Assembly (NCBI RefSeq): GCF_014647835.1
Contig: NZ_BMPY01000029.1
Coordinates: 1 to 64,000, forward strand
Length of the DNA: 64,000 bases
Direction: 5' to 3'
Source of the DNA: Microbispora rosea subsp. aerata
Lineage (GTDB): Bacteria; Actinomycetota; Actinomycetes; Streptosporangiales; Streptosporangiaceae
In this document: in pieces, positions 45,483-53,222 of the stretch
Layout: every line of letters starts with the position of its first letter
How positions within the stretch are numbered: the first letter of the stretch is position 1
Program-made: the position numbers and the translations under genes
The notes under the pieces: model-generated
Database searches by the model: none
Told to the model about the DNA's origin: nothing
The model's input: the letters and a program-made list of their open reading frames with translations, nothing else

Positions 45483-45592
45483 GATTTTCACGGAACGACC
45501 GGCGGGGACGCGGGCGGCCCTTTGACCGGCTCCTCCGGCCGACCGATCATCCGGGCAAATCGATGGCGGACTTCGTCACCGGAGGGTGAACC

Positions 45593-46741
45593 GTGCCCAG
45601 ACTGTCATGGCCCGCCGCGTGGGCCGCGGCGGGCGCCACCGCCGCCGCGCTGATCGCGGCCAACGTCGCCGCGCCTCCCGTGCTGGCGGGCAGTGCGGCC
45701 CACCTGCGCGCCGTCCAGGCGACCACCACGGCCCCGCCGCCGGTGTCGCCCACGCCGGGGGCGGACGTGACGCCGCCCACCGCCCCGAGCGACTTCCGGG
45801 CGTGCCCGCCGCCCCCGCCGCCGAGCGGGAGCTTCCAGGGTGTGGTCGGCCTGTGCTGGACGGCGTCCACCGACGACACCGGGGTCGCCGAGTATGAGGT
45901 GTTCCTCCTCACCGCCGACGGCTTCGTCCCGGTGGCCTCCACCACCCGCACGTCGGCCGTCGTCACCGGGCTGGGCGGCGACCGGACCTACACGTTCTAC
46001 GTCGTCGCCAAGGACGCCGCCGGCAACGTGAGCCAGCCCAGCGCGCTGGTCAGCGCCCCGGCGCTCGGCGCGGGACCGACGCCGACCCCCGCCCCGGCCG
46101 ACACCACGCCGCCGACCAAGCCGACCGGGCTGCAGGCCAACTGCCTGCCCGACTTCAAGGGGACGTCGTTCTGCTGGACGCCGTCCACCGACGACGTCGA
46201 GGTCACCGGCTACGACGTCTACCGGCGCACCGACACCGGCTGGGTGCGGGTGGGCACCAGGCCCGGGAACTCCCGGCACTTCACCGAGGGCAACCTCGTC
46301 ACCGGCCAGTCGTACGTCTACTTCGTCGTGGCCAAGGACGCCGCGGGCAACGTCAGCGAGCCGTCCGACCTGGTGATCGCGACGGCGTCGGGCGGCTACC
46401 CGACCTACACGCCGCCCCCGGTGAGCTGCGAGATCGAATACACCGCGTGGTCGTGGAGCGACGGCTTCTCGGCGACCGTGAAGATCACGAACCTCGGTCA
46501 GACGCCGATCAGCGACTGGACGCTGCGCTTCGTCCTCCCGGACGCCGGGCAGAAGATCACCAACGGCTGGTCGGCCGTCTGGTCCCAGTCCGGAAAGGAC
46601 GTCACCGCGACGGCCCAGCCGTGGAACTCGACGATCCAGGCCGGCAAGTCCCTGCAGATCGGGTTCAACGCCACCCACACCGGCGCCAACCCCGATCCCA
46701 CCGGCTTCAGGCTCAACGGCGGCACCTGCATCCGAGCCTGA
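45593..46741 (+). CDS. secreted FN3-FN3-CBM2 protein, copy 2
   Basis: 382 aa, same plan as copy 1: signal peptide, Pro-rich linker, two FN3 domains, linker, CBM2 (TAWSWSDGFSATVKITNLGQ ... NGWSAVWSQSG ... GTCIRA). GTG start with GGAGGG upstream. Signal peptide and first FN3 are close to identical to copy 1, while the second FN3 lost about 13 residues (the YMYFQPGAS region of copy 1 is absent) and the CBM has diverged, so the copies may differ in ligand. Ends just before a strong terminator. Confidence 0.9.
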   Translation: MPRLSWPAAWAAAGATAAALIAANVAAPPVLAGSAAHLRAVQATTTAPPPVSPTPGADVTPPTAPSDFRACPPPPPPSGSFQGVVGLCWTASTDDTGVAEYEVFLLTADGFVPVASTTRTSAVVTGLGGDRTYTFYVVAKDAAGNVSQPSALVSAPALGAGPTPTPAPADTTPPTKPTGLQANCLPDFKGTSFCWTPSTDDVEVTGYDVYRRTDTGWVRVGTRPGNSRHFTEGNLVTGQSYVYFVVAKDAAGNVSEPSDLVIATASGGYPTYTPPPVSCEIEYTAWSWSDGFSATVKITNLGQTPISDWTLRFVLPDAGQKITNGWSAVWSQSGKDVTATAQPWNSTIQAGKSLQIGFNATHTGANPDPTGFRLNGGTCIRA

Positions 46742-46745
46742 CCAC

Positions 46746-46779
46746 CGCCGCCCGTCCGGCCCCGGCCGGACGGGCGGCG
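46746..46779. terminator. long GC stem terminator after FN3-CBM2 copy 2
   Basis: 16-base arms CGCCGCCCGTCCGGCC and its exact complement are separated by CC, so the practical hairpin is about 15 bp with a 4-nt loop. It begins 5 nt after the stop codon. Confidence 0.75.
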
Positions 46780-46816
46780 CCCGTTTCCGGCGGGCGGACG
46801 CGGGCAGTCGGGACGT

Positions 46817-46942
46817 ATGCCGCTGCTCGGCACCACGCCGCTCCTGCCGTTCTGGGGCTACGCCTGGCTGCCGGCCGGGGCGGCCGCGCCCCGCGAGACG
46901 GCGGGGGCGAAACGGCAGCGCCCGGCGGCTCACCCCTTGTAG
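46817..46942 (+). CDS. possible 41-aa small protein
   Basis: ATG 46817 to TAG 46942 encodes MPLLGTTPLLPFWGYAWLPA, then an Ala/Arg-rich tail. Nearly every third base is G or C, as in real genes here, but the Shine-Dalgarno (GGGAC) is weak and the 3' end overlaps the RtcB gene antisense by 13 nt. Unknown function; could be chance. Confidence 0.3.
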   Translation: MPLLGTTPLLPFWGYAWLPAGAAAPRETAGAKRQRPAAHPL

Positions 46943-48084
46943 TTGAACACCTGGCGCAGCGTGTGCCGGACCTCCACGAGGTCCTTCTGGTCCGCCATCA
47001 CCTGGTCGATCGGCTTGTACGCCTCCGGGTGCTCGTCGACCAGGGCGGCGGCCCGGTCGGCGTTCCAGGTCCGGCCGCGCATCGCCTCCCGCAGCGACGC
47101 CGCCGACAGCTCGCGCTTGGCCCGGCTCCGCGACATCCTGCGCCCCGCGCCGTGGGAGCAGGAGTTGTACGACAGCGGGTTGCCCCGTCCGCGCACGATG
47201 TAGGACCGGGTGCCCATCGAGCCCGGGATCACGCCCTCGTCTCCGGTCTCCGCCTTGATCGCCCCCTTGCGGGTGATCCACAGCTCCTTGCCGTCGTGGA
47301 CCTCCAGCTGCGTGAAGTTGTGGTGGCAGTTGATCGTGCGGACCCGTGCGCCGGCGCCGACGACGCGGAACAGCGCCTCGCTCAGCACCTTGTCCATCCG
47401 CGCCCGCGACGCCATCGCGTAGCGCTGCGCCCACAGCATGTCCTCGATGTACGCGGCGAACTCGGGGGTGCCCTGGGTGAAGTAGGCCAGGTCGTAGTCC
47501 TCCAGGCCGATCCCCAGGTTGCGCATGAGCCGCTTCGCGCCGTTGATGTGCGCGGTGGCGAGCTGGTTGCCGATCCCGCGCGAGCCCGAGTGCAGCACGG
47601 TCCAGACCCGGTCGCGCTCGTCGAGACAGACCTCCACGAAGTGGTTGCCCGAGCCGAGGGTGCCGAACTGGCAGGCCAGCGTGTTCTCCTGCTTGGTCGT
47701 CAGCTCGGTGTGCGGGCGGCCCAGCTCGGCGAGCGCGCGGTCCACCGCGCGGTCGTCGTGCCCCTTGCCCACGCCCGCCGGGATGCGCCGCTCCACCAGC
47801 CGCATCAGCGGGTCCAGCGAGTCGGGCAGGTCGGCGGCGGTGAGCGTGGTCTCGGTCGCGACCATGCCGCAGCCGATGTCCACGCCGACGGCGGACGGGA
47901 TGATCGCGCCCTCGGTCGGGATGACGGAGCCGACCGTGGCGCCGATGCCCACGTGCGCGTCCGGCATGAGCGCGACGTGACCCGGCACGAACGGCAGGCG
48001 CGCCGCCCGGGCGGCCTGGTCGATCGTCGCGTCGTCGATCTCGCTCGCCCAGGACAGCACCTTCGGGGCGATGTGCTTCGGCAT
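46930..48084 (-). CDS. rtcB: RtcB RNA-splicing ligase
   Basis: 384 aa from the ATG at 48084, which follows AAGGAGG. Metal and GTP-site motifs: DIGCGM (Cys), HNF in NCHHNFTQLEV, HSGSRGIGNQ, and the guanylated His in YNSCSHGAGRRMSR. RtcB joins 2',3'-cyclic phosphate or 3'-phosphate ends to 5'-OH ends using GTP and Mn, for tRNA splicing or RNA repair. Length matches the shorter bacterial forms. Stands alone; no archease seen. Confidence 0.93.
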   Translation of the reverse strand: MPKHIAPKVLSWASEIDDATIDQAARAARLPFVPGHVALMPDAHVGIGATVGSVIPTEGAIIPSAVGVDIGCGMVATETTLTAADLPDSLDPLMRLVERRIPAGVGKGHDDRAVDRALAELGRPHTELTTKQENTLACQFGTLGSGNHFVEVCLDERDRVWTVLHSGSRGIGNQLATAHINGAKRLMRNLGIGLEDYDLAYFTQGTPEFAAYIEDMLWAQRYAMASRARMDKVLSEALFRVVGAGARVRTINCHHNFTQLEVHDGKELWITRKGAIKAETGDEGVIPGSMGTRSYIVRGRGNPLSYNSCSHGAGRRMSRSRAKRELSAASLREAMRGRTWNADRAAALVDEHPEAYKPIDQVMADQKDLVEVRHTLRQVFNYKG

Positions 48085-48203
48085 GGTGGGAACTCCTCCT
48101 TGGTCGAGATCCACTGTGCCGGGCACCGGGCGGGAATCCCAACCGAATATCGCGGCGGAAAAGTCGTTTGCCGCCCTACCCGCCCGTCGCCCATCATGCC
48201 GGG

Positions 48204-49241
48204 ATGAGCGACGACCTCCGGGACCACGACGGCCGGGACGAGCAGGAGCGGCGTCCCGGTGACGACGGCCCGCCCCCGCCCGCCGCCGGCGTACGACTGC
48301 CGTGGGCCGCCGTACCCGCGGACCTGCGGCGGGCCGTCGAGCGGCACCTCGGGGACCGCGTGATCGAGGCCGTCACCCAGCCCGGCGGATTCTCCCCGGG
48401 CGTGGCGGCCCGCCTGCGGCTCGCCGGTGGGGGCAGGGCCTTCGTCAAGGCGGTCGGACCCGAGCCGAACCCGATCAGCCCCGGCATCCACCGGGCGGAG
48501 GCCCGGGTGGCCGCCGCGCTGCCGGCCACGGCGCCCGCGCCCCGGCTGCTCGCCTCCTTCGACGAGGACGGCTGGGTGGTCCTGCTGTTCGAGGACGTCG
48601 AGGGCCGCGCGCCGGCCCAGCCCTGGACGGCGGCGGAGCTGGACCTCGTGCTCGGCGCGCTGGCCGAGCTGGCCGAGGCGCTCACCCCCGCGCCCGTGGC
48701 CGTGCCGCCGGCCGGGGAGCGGTTCGCGGAGGAGTTCCAGGGCTGGCGGCGCCTGGCGGCCGGCGCGGACGGCCCGGGATCGGGCGGCCTCGGCGGGGAC
48801 GGGCCCGACGCCGCGTGGGCCCGGCGGCACCTGGACCGGCTGGCGGAGCTGGAGGCGGCCTGGGACCGGGCGGTGGCGGGCGACACGCTGGCCCACGCCG
48901 ACCTCCGGGCCGACAACCTGCTGCTCACCGCGGACGGGCGCGTCTACGTGGTGGACTGGCCCTGGGCGTGCCTGGCGGCCCCGTGGTTCGATCTGCTCGG
49001 GATGCTCCCGAGCGTGGTCATGCAGGGCGGGCCGCCGCCCGCCGAGGTCTTCGACGGCCACCCGGTCGCGGCGCGGGCCGACCCCGACGCGGTCACCGCG
49101 GTCCTGGCCGCCGTGACCGGCTTCTTCCTGCAGCGGGGCAGCCTCCCGCCGCCGCCGGGCCTGCCCACGCTCCGCGCGTTCCAGCTCGCGCAGGGCCGGG
49201 CGGCGCTGGCCTGGCTGCGGCAACGGACCGGCTGGCGATGA
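48204..49241 (+). CDS. aminoglycoside phosphotransferase-fold kinase
   Basis: 345 aa from ATG 48204. APH/choline-kinase fold: nucleotide lysine in RAFVKAVG, hinge VVLLFEDVEGR, catalytic loop LAHADLRADNLLLTADGRVY (HADLRxDN) and metal Asp in VVDWPWA. Substrates of this broad family include aminoglycosides, homoserine and sugars; nothing identifies the substrate here. A Gly-rich insert (GADGPGSGGLGGDG) sits before the catalytic loop. Confidence 0.82.
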   Translation: MSDDLRDHDGRDEQERRPGDDGPPPPAAGVRLPWAAVPADLRRAVERHLGDRVIEAVTQPGGFSPGVAARLRLAGGGRAFVKAVGPEPNPISPGIHRAEARVAAALPATAPAPRLLASFDEDGWVVLLFEDVEGRAPAQPWTAAELDLVLGALAELAEALTPAPVAVPPAGERFAEEFQGWRRLAAGADGPGSGGLGGDGPDAAWARRHLDRLAELEAAWDRAVAGDTLAHADLRADNLLLTADGRVYVVDWPWACLAAPWFDLLGMLPSVVMQGGPPPAEVFDGHPVAARADPDAVTAVLAAVTGFFLQRGSLPPPPGLPTLRAFQLAQGRAALAWLRQRTGWR

Positions 49242-49427
49242 CGCCCGAGGAGATGCTGTCATCCGAGCGGCAAGCGGGATCTCCGTACGCGTGACCCTGG
49301 ATCGGGGACCGGCGGGCACGCGTGGAACCCTGGGCGAGGGCGACGGCGGACGCCGTGACCGGTGGGACCGCTCACCGGAGCCCGGCCCCGCCCCGCCGGG
49401 TTCGCGCGTGCGAGAGGAGTAGCGAGA

Positions 49428-49862
49428 ATGAACTCCGCCTCGGCCGCCGTGGGAGGTGCGGCCACCTTCGTCTGGCTCGGGATGGTGCTGGCGATCTCCT
49501 TCCTGGAGGCGCCGCTGAAATTCCGCGCGCCGGGGGTGACGATCCCGATCGGGCTCGGCATCGGCCGGCTCGTCTTCCGCGCGCTCAACGCCGCCGAGGT
49601 CGTGCTGGCGCTCGTCGTGATCGTGGCGGTCGCCACCGGATCGCCCGGCACCGCCGTGATCGTGCTCACGGCGGTCGCCGCGCTCGCCCTGCTGATCCAG
49701 CTCGTCGCCGTGCGCCCGCCGCTCAACCGCAGGTCGGACCGCGTCCTGTCCGGCGAGGACCCGGCGCTGCGCAGGTCGACGGCGCACCTCTACTACGTGG
49801 CGCTGGAGGTCGTGAAGGTCCTGTCGCTGCTCGCCCTGGGCTGCCTCCTCCAGGCCGCCTAG
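49428..49862 (+). CDS. small membrane protein, four helices
   Basis: 144 aa from ATG 49428, with GAGGAG 8 nt upstream. Hydrophobic segments FVWLGMVLAISFLEAPLKF, VVLALVVIVAVA, AVIVLTAVAALALLIQLV and VVKVLSLLALGCLLQAA. The EAPLKF, GLGIGRLVFRALN and RSTAHLYYVALE motifs are well conserved in a family of unassigned actinobacterial and proteobacterial membrane proteins. Convergent with the cupin gene (4 nt apart). The 186-bp gap upstream holds nothing recognisable. Confidence 0.75.
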   Translation: MNSASAAVGGAATFVWLGMVLAISFLEAPLKFRAPGVTIPIGLGIGRLVFRALNAAEVVLALVVIVAVATGSPGTAVIVLTAVAALALLIQLVAVRPPLNRRSDRVLSGEDPALRRSTAHLYYVALEVVKVLSLLALGCLLQAA

Positions 49863-49866
49863 CGGC

Positions 49867-50199
49867 TCAGGGGCGTATCACGACGGTGAGCAGGACCGCG
49901 CTGTCCTCCACGGCGTCGAGCGCGTGCCGTGCGTCCGGGATGGCCAGCAGATCGCCCGAGCGCCCCTCCCAGGAGGCGTCGCCGCTGCTCAGCCGTACGT
50001 GACCACGCAGCACCAGCAGGGTCGCCTCGCCCGGGCTCTCGTGCTCGGCGAGGCCGGACCCGGCGGTGAGAGCGAGCAGCGTCTGGCGCAGCGCGCGGTC
50101 GTGGCCGCCGTGCACGGTGTCCGCCGCGCGCCCGCTGGACGCCGCCGCGGCCCGCTCCAGTAGCCGCGCGGCACGCACGTCGAGAGAGATCGGCTCCAT
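49867..50199 (-). CDS. single-domain cupin protein
   Basis: 110 aa. One cupin barrel: AEHESPGEATLLVLRGHVRL matches cupin motif 1 with His and Glu positions, and GDLLAIPDARHAL matches motif 2 with the second His. Likely binds a metal. These small cupins are often annotated LuxR-associated or unknown. ATG 50199. Confidence 0.8.
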   Translation of the reverse strand: MEPISLDVRAARLLERAAAASSGRAADTVHGGHDRALRQTLLALTAGSGLAEHESPGEATLLVLRGHVRLSSGDASWEGRSGDLLAIPDARHALDAVEDSAVLLTVVIRP

Positions 50200-50274
50200 G
50201 TCCCCCAGTCTGCCCGCGCTCGGCCCGCCGTTGCGGGAACGGCGATGGCCGTGCCGCGGACGCGGAGGTTAAGC

Positions 50275-50434
50275 TGTGCCTCGCACACGAAAACGCGGTC
50301 CCGGTTGGTAGCCCGGGCACCCGTCGTCACCGGCCTCGGACCGGTGCCGGCGGTCTCGTATCCGCCTCTCGTGTCCCCCTCGGGGAACCTCGGAGGATGT
50401 CCGGTGTGCCGGAAAGCGGCTTCGGCAAGCCGCC
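50275..50434 (+). ncRNA. structured 5' leader of the yjdF-like gene, riboswitch candidate
   Basis: The leader folds into a compact multi-branch structure. P1 ACACGA/TCGTGT (50285-50290 with 50369-50374) encloses three hairpins: CCCGG/CCGGG (50300-50304, 50313-50317), CACCGG/CCGGTG (50328-50333, 50341-50346) and GGCGG/CCGCC (50349-50353, 50362-50366). The 5' strand of P1 overlaps an alternative hairpin TGTGC/GCACA (50275-50279, 50283-50287), so two states are mutually exclusive. Downstream are CCGG-TGTG-CCGG (50401-50412) and GCGGCTT-CGGC-AAGCCGC (50416-50433), then the SD GGAGG (50450-50454). yjdF genes in Firmicutes carry the yjdF riboswitch, which binds azaaromatic compounds. Identity with that class is not shown by sequence alone. 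Confidence 0.55.
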
Positions 50435-50458
50435 CGTCGGCATACCCGTGGAGGCATC

Positions 50459-50881
50459 GTGGTTTCCCTGTCCGTCTACTTCGAGAACCCGTTCTGGGTG
50501 GGCGTACTGGAGATCGTCGAGGACGGCGAGCTTCGCGCGACCCGGTTCGTCCTCGGCTCCGAGCCCACCGATCCCGAGCTGTACGCGTTCCTCATGCGGC
50601 ACGGTGTCGCCCTGCTCGAACGCGCCGAGGCGGCCCCCGCCGTACCCGTGGACAGGCGTGAGGAGCGGCGGGTCAATCCCAAGCGGGCCGCGAAGCTGGC
50701 CGCCCGGGCGGCGGCCCGGGTCACCCGGCGCGGCACGGCCGCCCAGGAGGCGCTGCGGCTCGAGATGGAGAAGGCCAAGGGCGAGGCGCGCGTGAACCGG
50801 CGCGAGCGCGAGCGCGCGCTGGCCGAGCACCGCCGCGAGGTGGCCCGCCGCAAGCGGATCGAGCGCCGTCGCGACCGCTGA
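50459..50881 (+). CDS. yjdF: YjdF family protein
   Basis: 140 aa from GTG 50459 with GTGGAGG 4 nt upstream. LSVYFENPFWVGVLEIVEDG at the N-terminus and VLGSEPTDPELYAFLMRHG are the YjdF/DUF2992 signature. The C-terminal half is strongly basic and helical (RREERRVNPKRAAKLAARAA ... RRERERALAEHRREVARRKR). Function unknown; in Bacillus the gene is controlled by a riboswitch for azaaromatics, suggesting a role against toxic heteroaromatic compounds. A long structured leader precedes it here too. Confidence 0.85.
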   Translation: MVSLSVYFENPFWVGVLEIVEDGELRATRFVLGSEPTDPELYAFLMRHGVALLERAEAAPAVPVDRREERRVNPKRAAKLAARAAARVTRRGTAAQEALRLEMEKAKGEARVNRRERERALAEHRREVARRKRIERRRDR

Positions 50882-50902
50882 CCACGCGCGGCGCGCCGTG
50901 GG

Positions 50903-50935
50903 CCCGCTCCGGAGAAGGATCCGTCCCGGAGCGGG
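50903..50935 (+). terminator. stem-loop after the yjdF-like gene
   Basis: Perfect 10-bp arms CCCGCTCCGG / CCGGAGCGGG around a 13-nt loop, 21 nt after the stop, preceded by a CCACG/CGTGG hairpin (50882-50901). No T-run. Confidence 0.6.
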
Positions 50936-51017
50936 AATCACGGCGGGGGCACGGGGGTTGCCGCCTGATGACGGCGAGGGCCTAGGCTTGAGGCTCTCTA
51001 GGCGTGGAGGTCCTTTC

Positions 51018-52007
51018 GTGCTGGTTGACTCGTTCGGCCGGGTCGCGACCGATCTGAGGGTGTCGCTGACCGACCGGTGCAACCTGCGGTGCGCGTACTG
51101 CATGCCGCCCGAGGGCCTCGACTGGCTGCCCAAGCCCGAGCTGCTCACCGCCGGGGAGATCATCCGCCTGGTGACGATCGGCGTGGAGCGGCTCGGCATC
51201 CGGGAGGTCCGCTACACCGGCGGCGAGCCGCTGCTGCGGCGTGAGCTCGTCGAGATCGTGGCGGCGACCGCCGCGCTGCGCCCGCGTCCCCAGGTGTCGC
51301 TGACGACCAACGGGATCGGCCTGGCCCGCCTCGCGGAGCCGCTCGCGCGGGCCGGCCTCGACCGCGTCAACGTCTCGCTGGACACCCTCGACCGCGACGT
51401 GTTCGTCCGGCTCGCGCACCGCGACCGGCTGCGCGACGTGCTGGAGGGGCTCGACGCGGCGTCCGCGGCGGGGCTCGTCCCGGTCAAGGTCAACGCGGTG
51501 CTGATGCGCGGCGTCAACGAGCACGAGGCGGTGCCGCTGCTGCGCTACTGCCTCGACCGGGGGTACGAGCTGCGCTTCATCGAGCAGATGCCGCTCGACG
51601 CCCAGCACGGCTGGCGCCGGGATGAGATGATCACGGCCGACGAGATCCTCGGGCTGCTGAAAGACTCCTTCGACCTCGCCGAGGACGACCCCCGAGAGCG
51701 GGGCAGCGCGCCGGCCGAGATGTTCCTGGTGAACGGCGGCCCGCACCGGGTGGGCGTGATCGGCTCGGTCACCCGGCCGTTCTGCGGCGCCTGCGACCGG
51801 GTCAGGATCACCGCCGACGGCCAGGTCCGCAACTGCCTGTTCGCCACCGAGGAGTCCGACCTGCGTACGGCGCTGCGTTCGGGGGCCGCGGACGAGGAGC
51901 TGGCGCGACGGTGGGTCGCGGCGGTGCGGGGCAAGAAGGCCGGGCACGGCATCGACGACCCCGCGTTCCTCCAGCCGGCCCGCCCGATGTCGGCCATCGG
52001 CGGCTGA
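51018..52007 (+). CDS. moaA: GTP 3',8-cyclase MoaA
   Basis: 329 aa from GTG 51018, 8 nt after GGAGG. Radical SAM cluster CNLRCAYC near residue 24, TGGEPLL, and the C-terminal second [4Fe-4S] site CGACDRVRITADGQVRNC. It ends in the Gly-Gly tail (SAIGG) needed for activity. It converts GTP to 3',8-cyclo-GTP, the first step of molybdenum cofactor synthesis. Followed by the mobA-like gene after 27 nt. The leader has an inverted repeat GCCTAG ... CTAGGC (50980-51003). Confidence 0.95.
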   Translation: MLVDSFGRVATDLRVSLTDRCNLRCAYCMPPEGLDWLPKPELLTAGEIIRLVTIGVERLGIREVRYTGGEPLLRRELVEIVAATAALRPRPQVSLTTNGIGLARLAEPLARAGLDRVNVSLDTLDRDVFVRLAHRDRLRDVLEGLDAASAAGLVPVKVNAVLMRGVNEHEAVPLLRYCLDRGYELRFIEQMPLDAQHGWRRDEMITADEILGLLKDSFDLAEDDPRERGSAPAEMFLVNGGPHRVGVIGSVTRPFCGACDRVRITADGQVRNCLFATEESDLRTALRSGAADEELARRWVAAVRGKKAGHGIDDPAFLQPARPMSAIGG

Positions 52008-52034
52008 CGGTCGTCGGAGAGCTGGAAGAGCCCC

Positions 52035-52910
52035 ATGCGTTCCGTTTCCGGCGCGGATGACGCGGCCGGCGCCCCGCCGTACGACGCGGTGATCCTGGCG
52101 GGGGGACGGGCCGAGCGGCTGGGCGGCGCGGACAAGCCGGGCGCGGTCGTCGGCGGGCTGCCCCTCGTCGGGCGGGTGGCGGCGGCGGTCCGCGACGCCC
52201 GCGCCGTCGTCGTGGTGGGCCCGCCCAGGGACATGCCGGGCGTGGTGTTCACCCGTGAGGACCCGCCCGGCGGCGGCCCGGTTCCGGCGCTGCGCGCCGG
52301 GCTCGCCGAGGTGACCTCCCCGCTGGTCGTCCTGCTCGCCGCCGACCTGCCGTTCGTCGCCCCCTCCCATGTGCGGGCGCTCCTGGCGGCCGTGCCGCGG
52401 GACGGCGCGGGGGCGGTGATGGTGGACGACGACGGCCGTGAGCAGTGGCTCACCGGCGCGTGGCGGACGGCGGAGCTGCGGGCCGCGCTCGGCGACTACC
52501 GGGGGCGGTCGCTGCGCGGGCTGCTCGGCCCGCTGGGGCCGGTGCCCGTGCGCCCGCCGGTGGCGCCGGGCGAGACCCCGCCGTGGTTCGATTGCGACAC
52601 GGTGGATGACCTGCGTGTGGCCCGCCAACGGGCGGCGCGAGTGAAAGGAGTGCACGTGAACGTGCTCGAGGAGTGGACGGCTCTGGTCTGCCGCGAACTG
52701 GGCGTGGACCCCGCCCGGGTGGACAGGACCGCCGTGCTCGATCTGACCAGGGATGTGGCGCACGGCGTGGCGCGGCCTGCCGCTCCGTTGACCGCCTACC
52801 TGGTGGGGCTGGCGCAGGGGGCCGGCACCGCGCCGCCGGACGCGGTGGAGCGGGTGTCCCGGCTGGCGAAGGACTGGGCGCGGGCCGCGGAGTCGTCCGG
52901 CGAGTCCTGA
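52035..52910 (+). CDS. mobA: MobA-type guanylyltransferase fused to DUF6457
   Basis: 291 aa. Residues ~16-200 are a MobA nucleotidyltransferase: LAGGRAERLGGADKPGAVVG, LLAADLPFVAP, and DCDTVDDLRVAR. Residues ~208-291 (NVLEEWTALVCRELGVD ... RLAKDWARA) are a DUF6457 helical domain that is often a separate gene. At the junction, GAAAGGAG precedes an in-frame GTG at 52656, so the second domain might also be made alone (84 aa). Attaches GMP to molybdopterin. Co-transcribed with moaA. Confidence 0.87.
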   Translation: MRSVSGADDAAGAPPYDAVILAGGRAERLGGADKPGAVVGGLPLVGRVAAAVRDARAVVVVGPPRDMPGVVFTREDPPGGGPVPALRAGLAEVTSPLVVLLAADLPFVAPSHVRALLAAVPRDGAGAVMVDDDGREQWLTGAWRTAELRAALGDYRGRSLRGLLGPLGPVPVRPPVAPGETPPWFDCDTVDDLRVARQRAARVKGVHVNVLEEWTALVCRELGVDPARVDRTAVLDLTRDVAHGVARPAAPLTAYLVGLAQGAGTAPPDAVERVSRLAKDWARAAESSGES

Positions 52911-53061
52911 CGCGGGGTTCCGCGTCTGTGTTTCGCTGCCGCGGCCCCGGCGCGCCGCATAGAGGGGAAGGGCGGGCGCCGGGGGCCGCTTCGGCGGAAG
53001 GGCCGTTCCCCGGGAGGGGGACGACCGCGACGGCCGGTCTATGAAACTCTGCGAAATTATC
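52911..53061. other. intergenic stretch with no recognised feature
   Basis: First half of the 312-bp gap between mobA and the DUF3099 gene. GC-rich, with only short self-complementary runs. The second half holds the small RNA. Confidence 0.5.
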
Positions 53062-53177
53062 GAAAAAGGGCGACGCCGGGTGGTTACGGGGGCAAACCAC
53101 CCGGCGTCGCTTCATCGGCGTTCCGACGGGGGCCCGGAACGCCGGCACCAGCGCTCCGACGGGGGACCAGAGCGCTT
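53062..53177 (-). ncRNA. 6C-like small RNA
   Basis: On the minus strand two hairpins follow each other: GCGCTC/GAGCGC (53151-53175) and GGCGTTCC/GGAACGCC (53117-53143). Their loops contain TCCCCCGTC and GCCCCCGTC, six cytosines each, the defining trait of actinobacterial 6C RNAs. They are followed by a 16-bp hairpin GCGACGCCGGGTGGTT with its exact complement (53070-53110), whose loop again contains CCCCCG, and then CCCTTTTTCG, an intrinsic terminator. Probable length ~115 nt. C-rich loops suggest base pairing with G-rich Shine-Dalgarno regions (family inference). Confidence 0.8.
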
Positions 53178-53183
53178 GGCTAA

Positions 53184-53215
53184 ACTGTACACCTCCTGCC
53201 CTTGGGTTGCGTCAA
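53184..53215 (-). promoter_or_regulatory. promoter of the 6C-like RNA
   Basis: Minus strand TTGACG (53215-53210) and TACAGT (53189-53184) lie 20 bp apart, placing the start near 53177. The spacing is long, so exact hexamers are uncertain. Confidence 0.5.
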
Positions 53216-53222
53216 GAGTTTG

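Noticed and set aside
53113-53175. Two CCGACGGGGG repeats resembling a short CRISPR-like array
   Set aside because: They are the antisense of the C-rich loops of two adjacent RNA hairpins; there are only two, with no spacer pattern.
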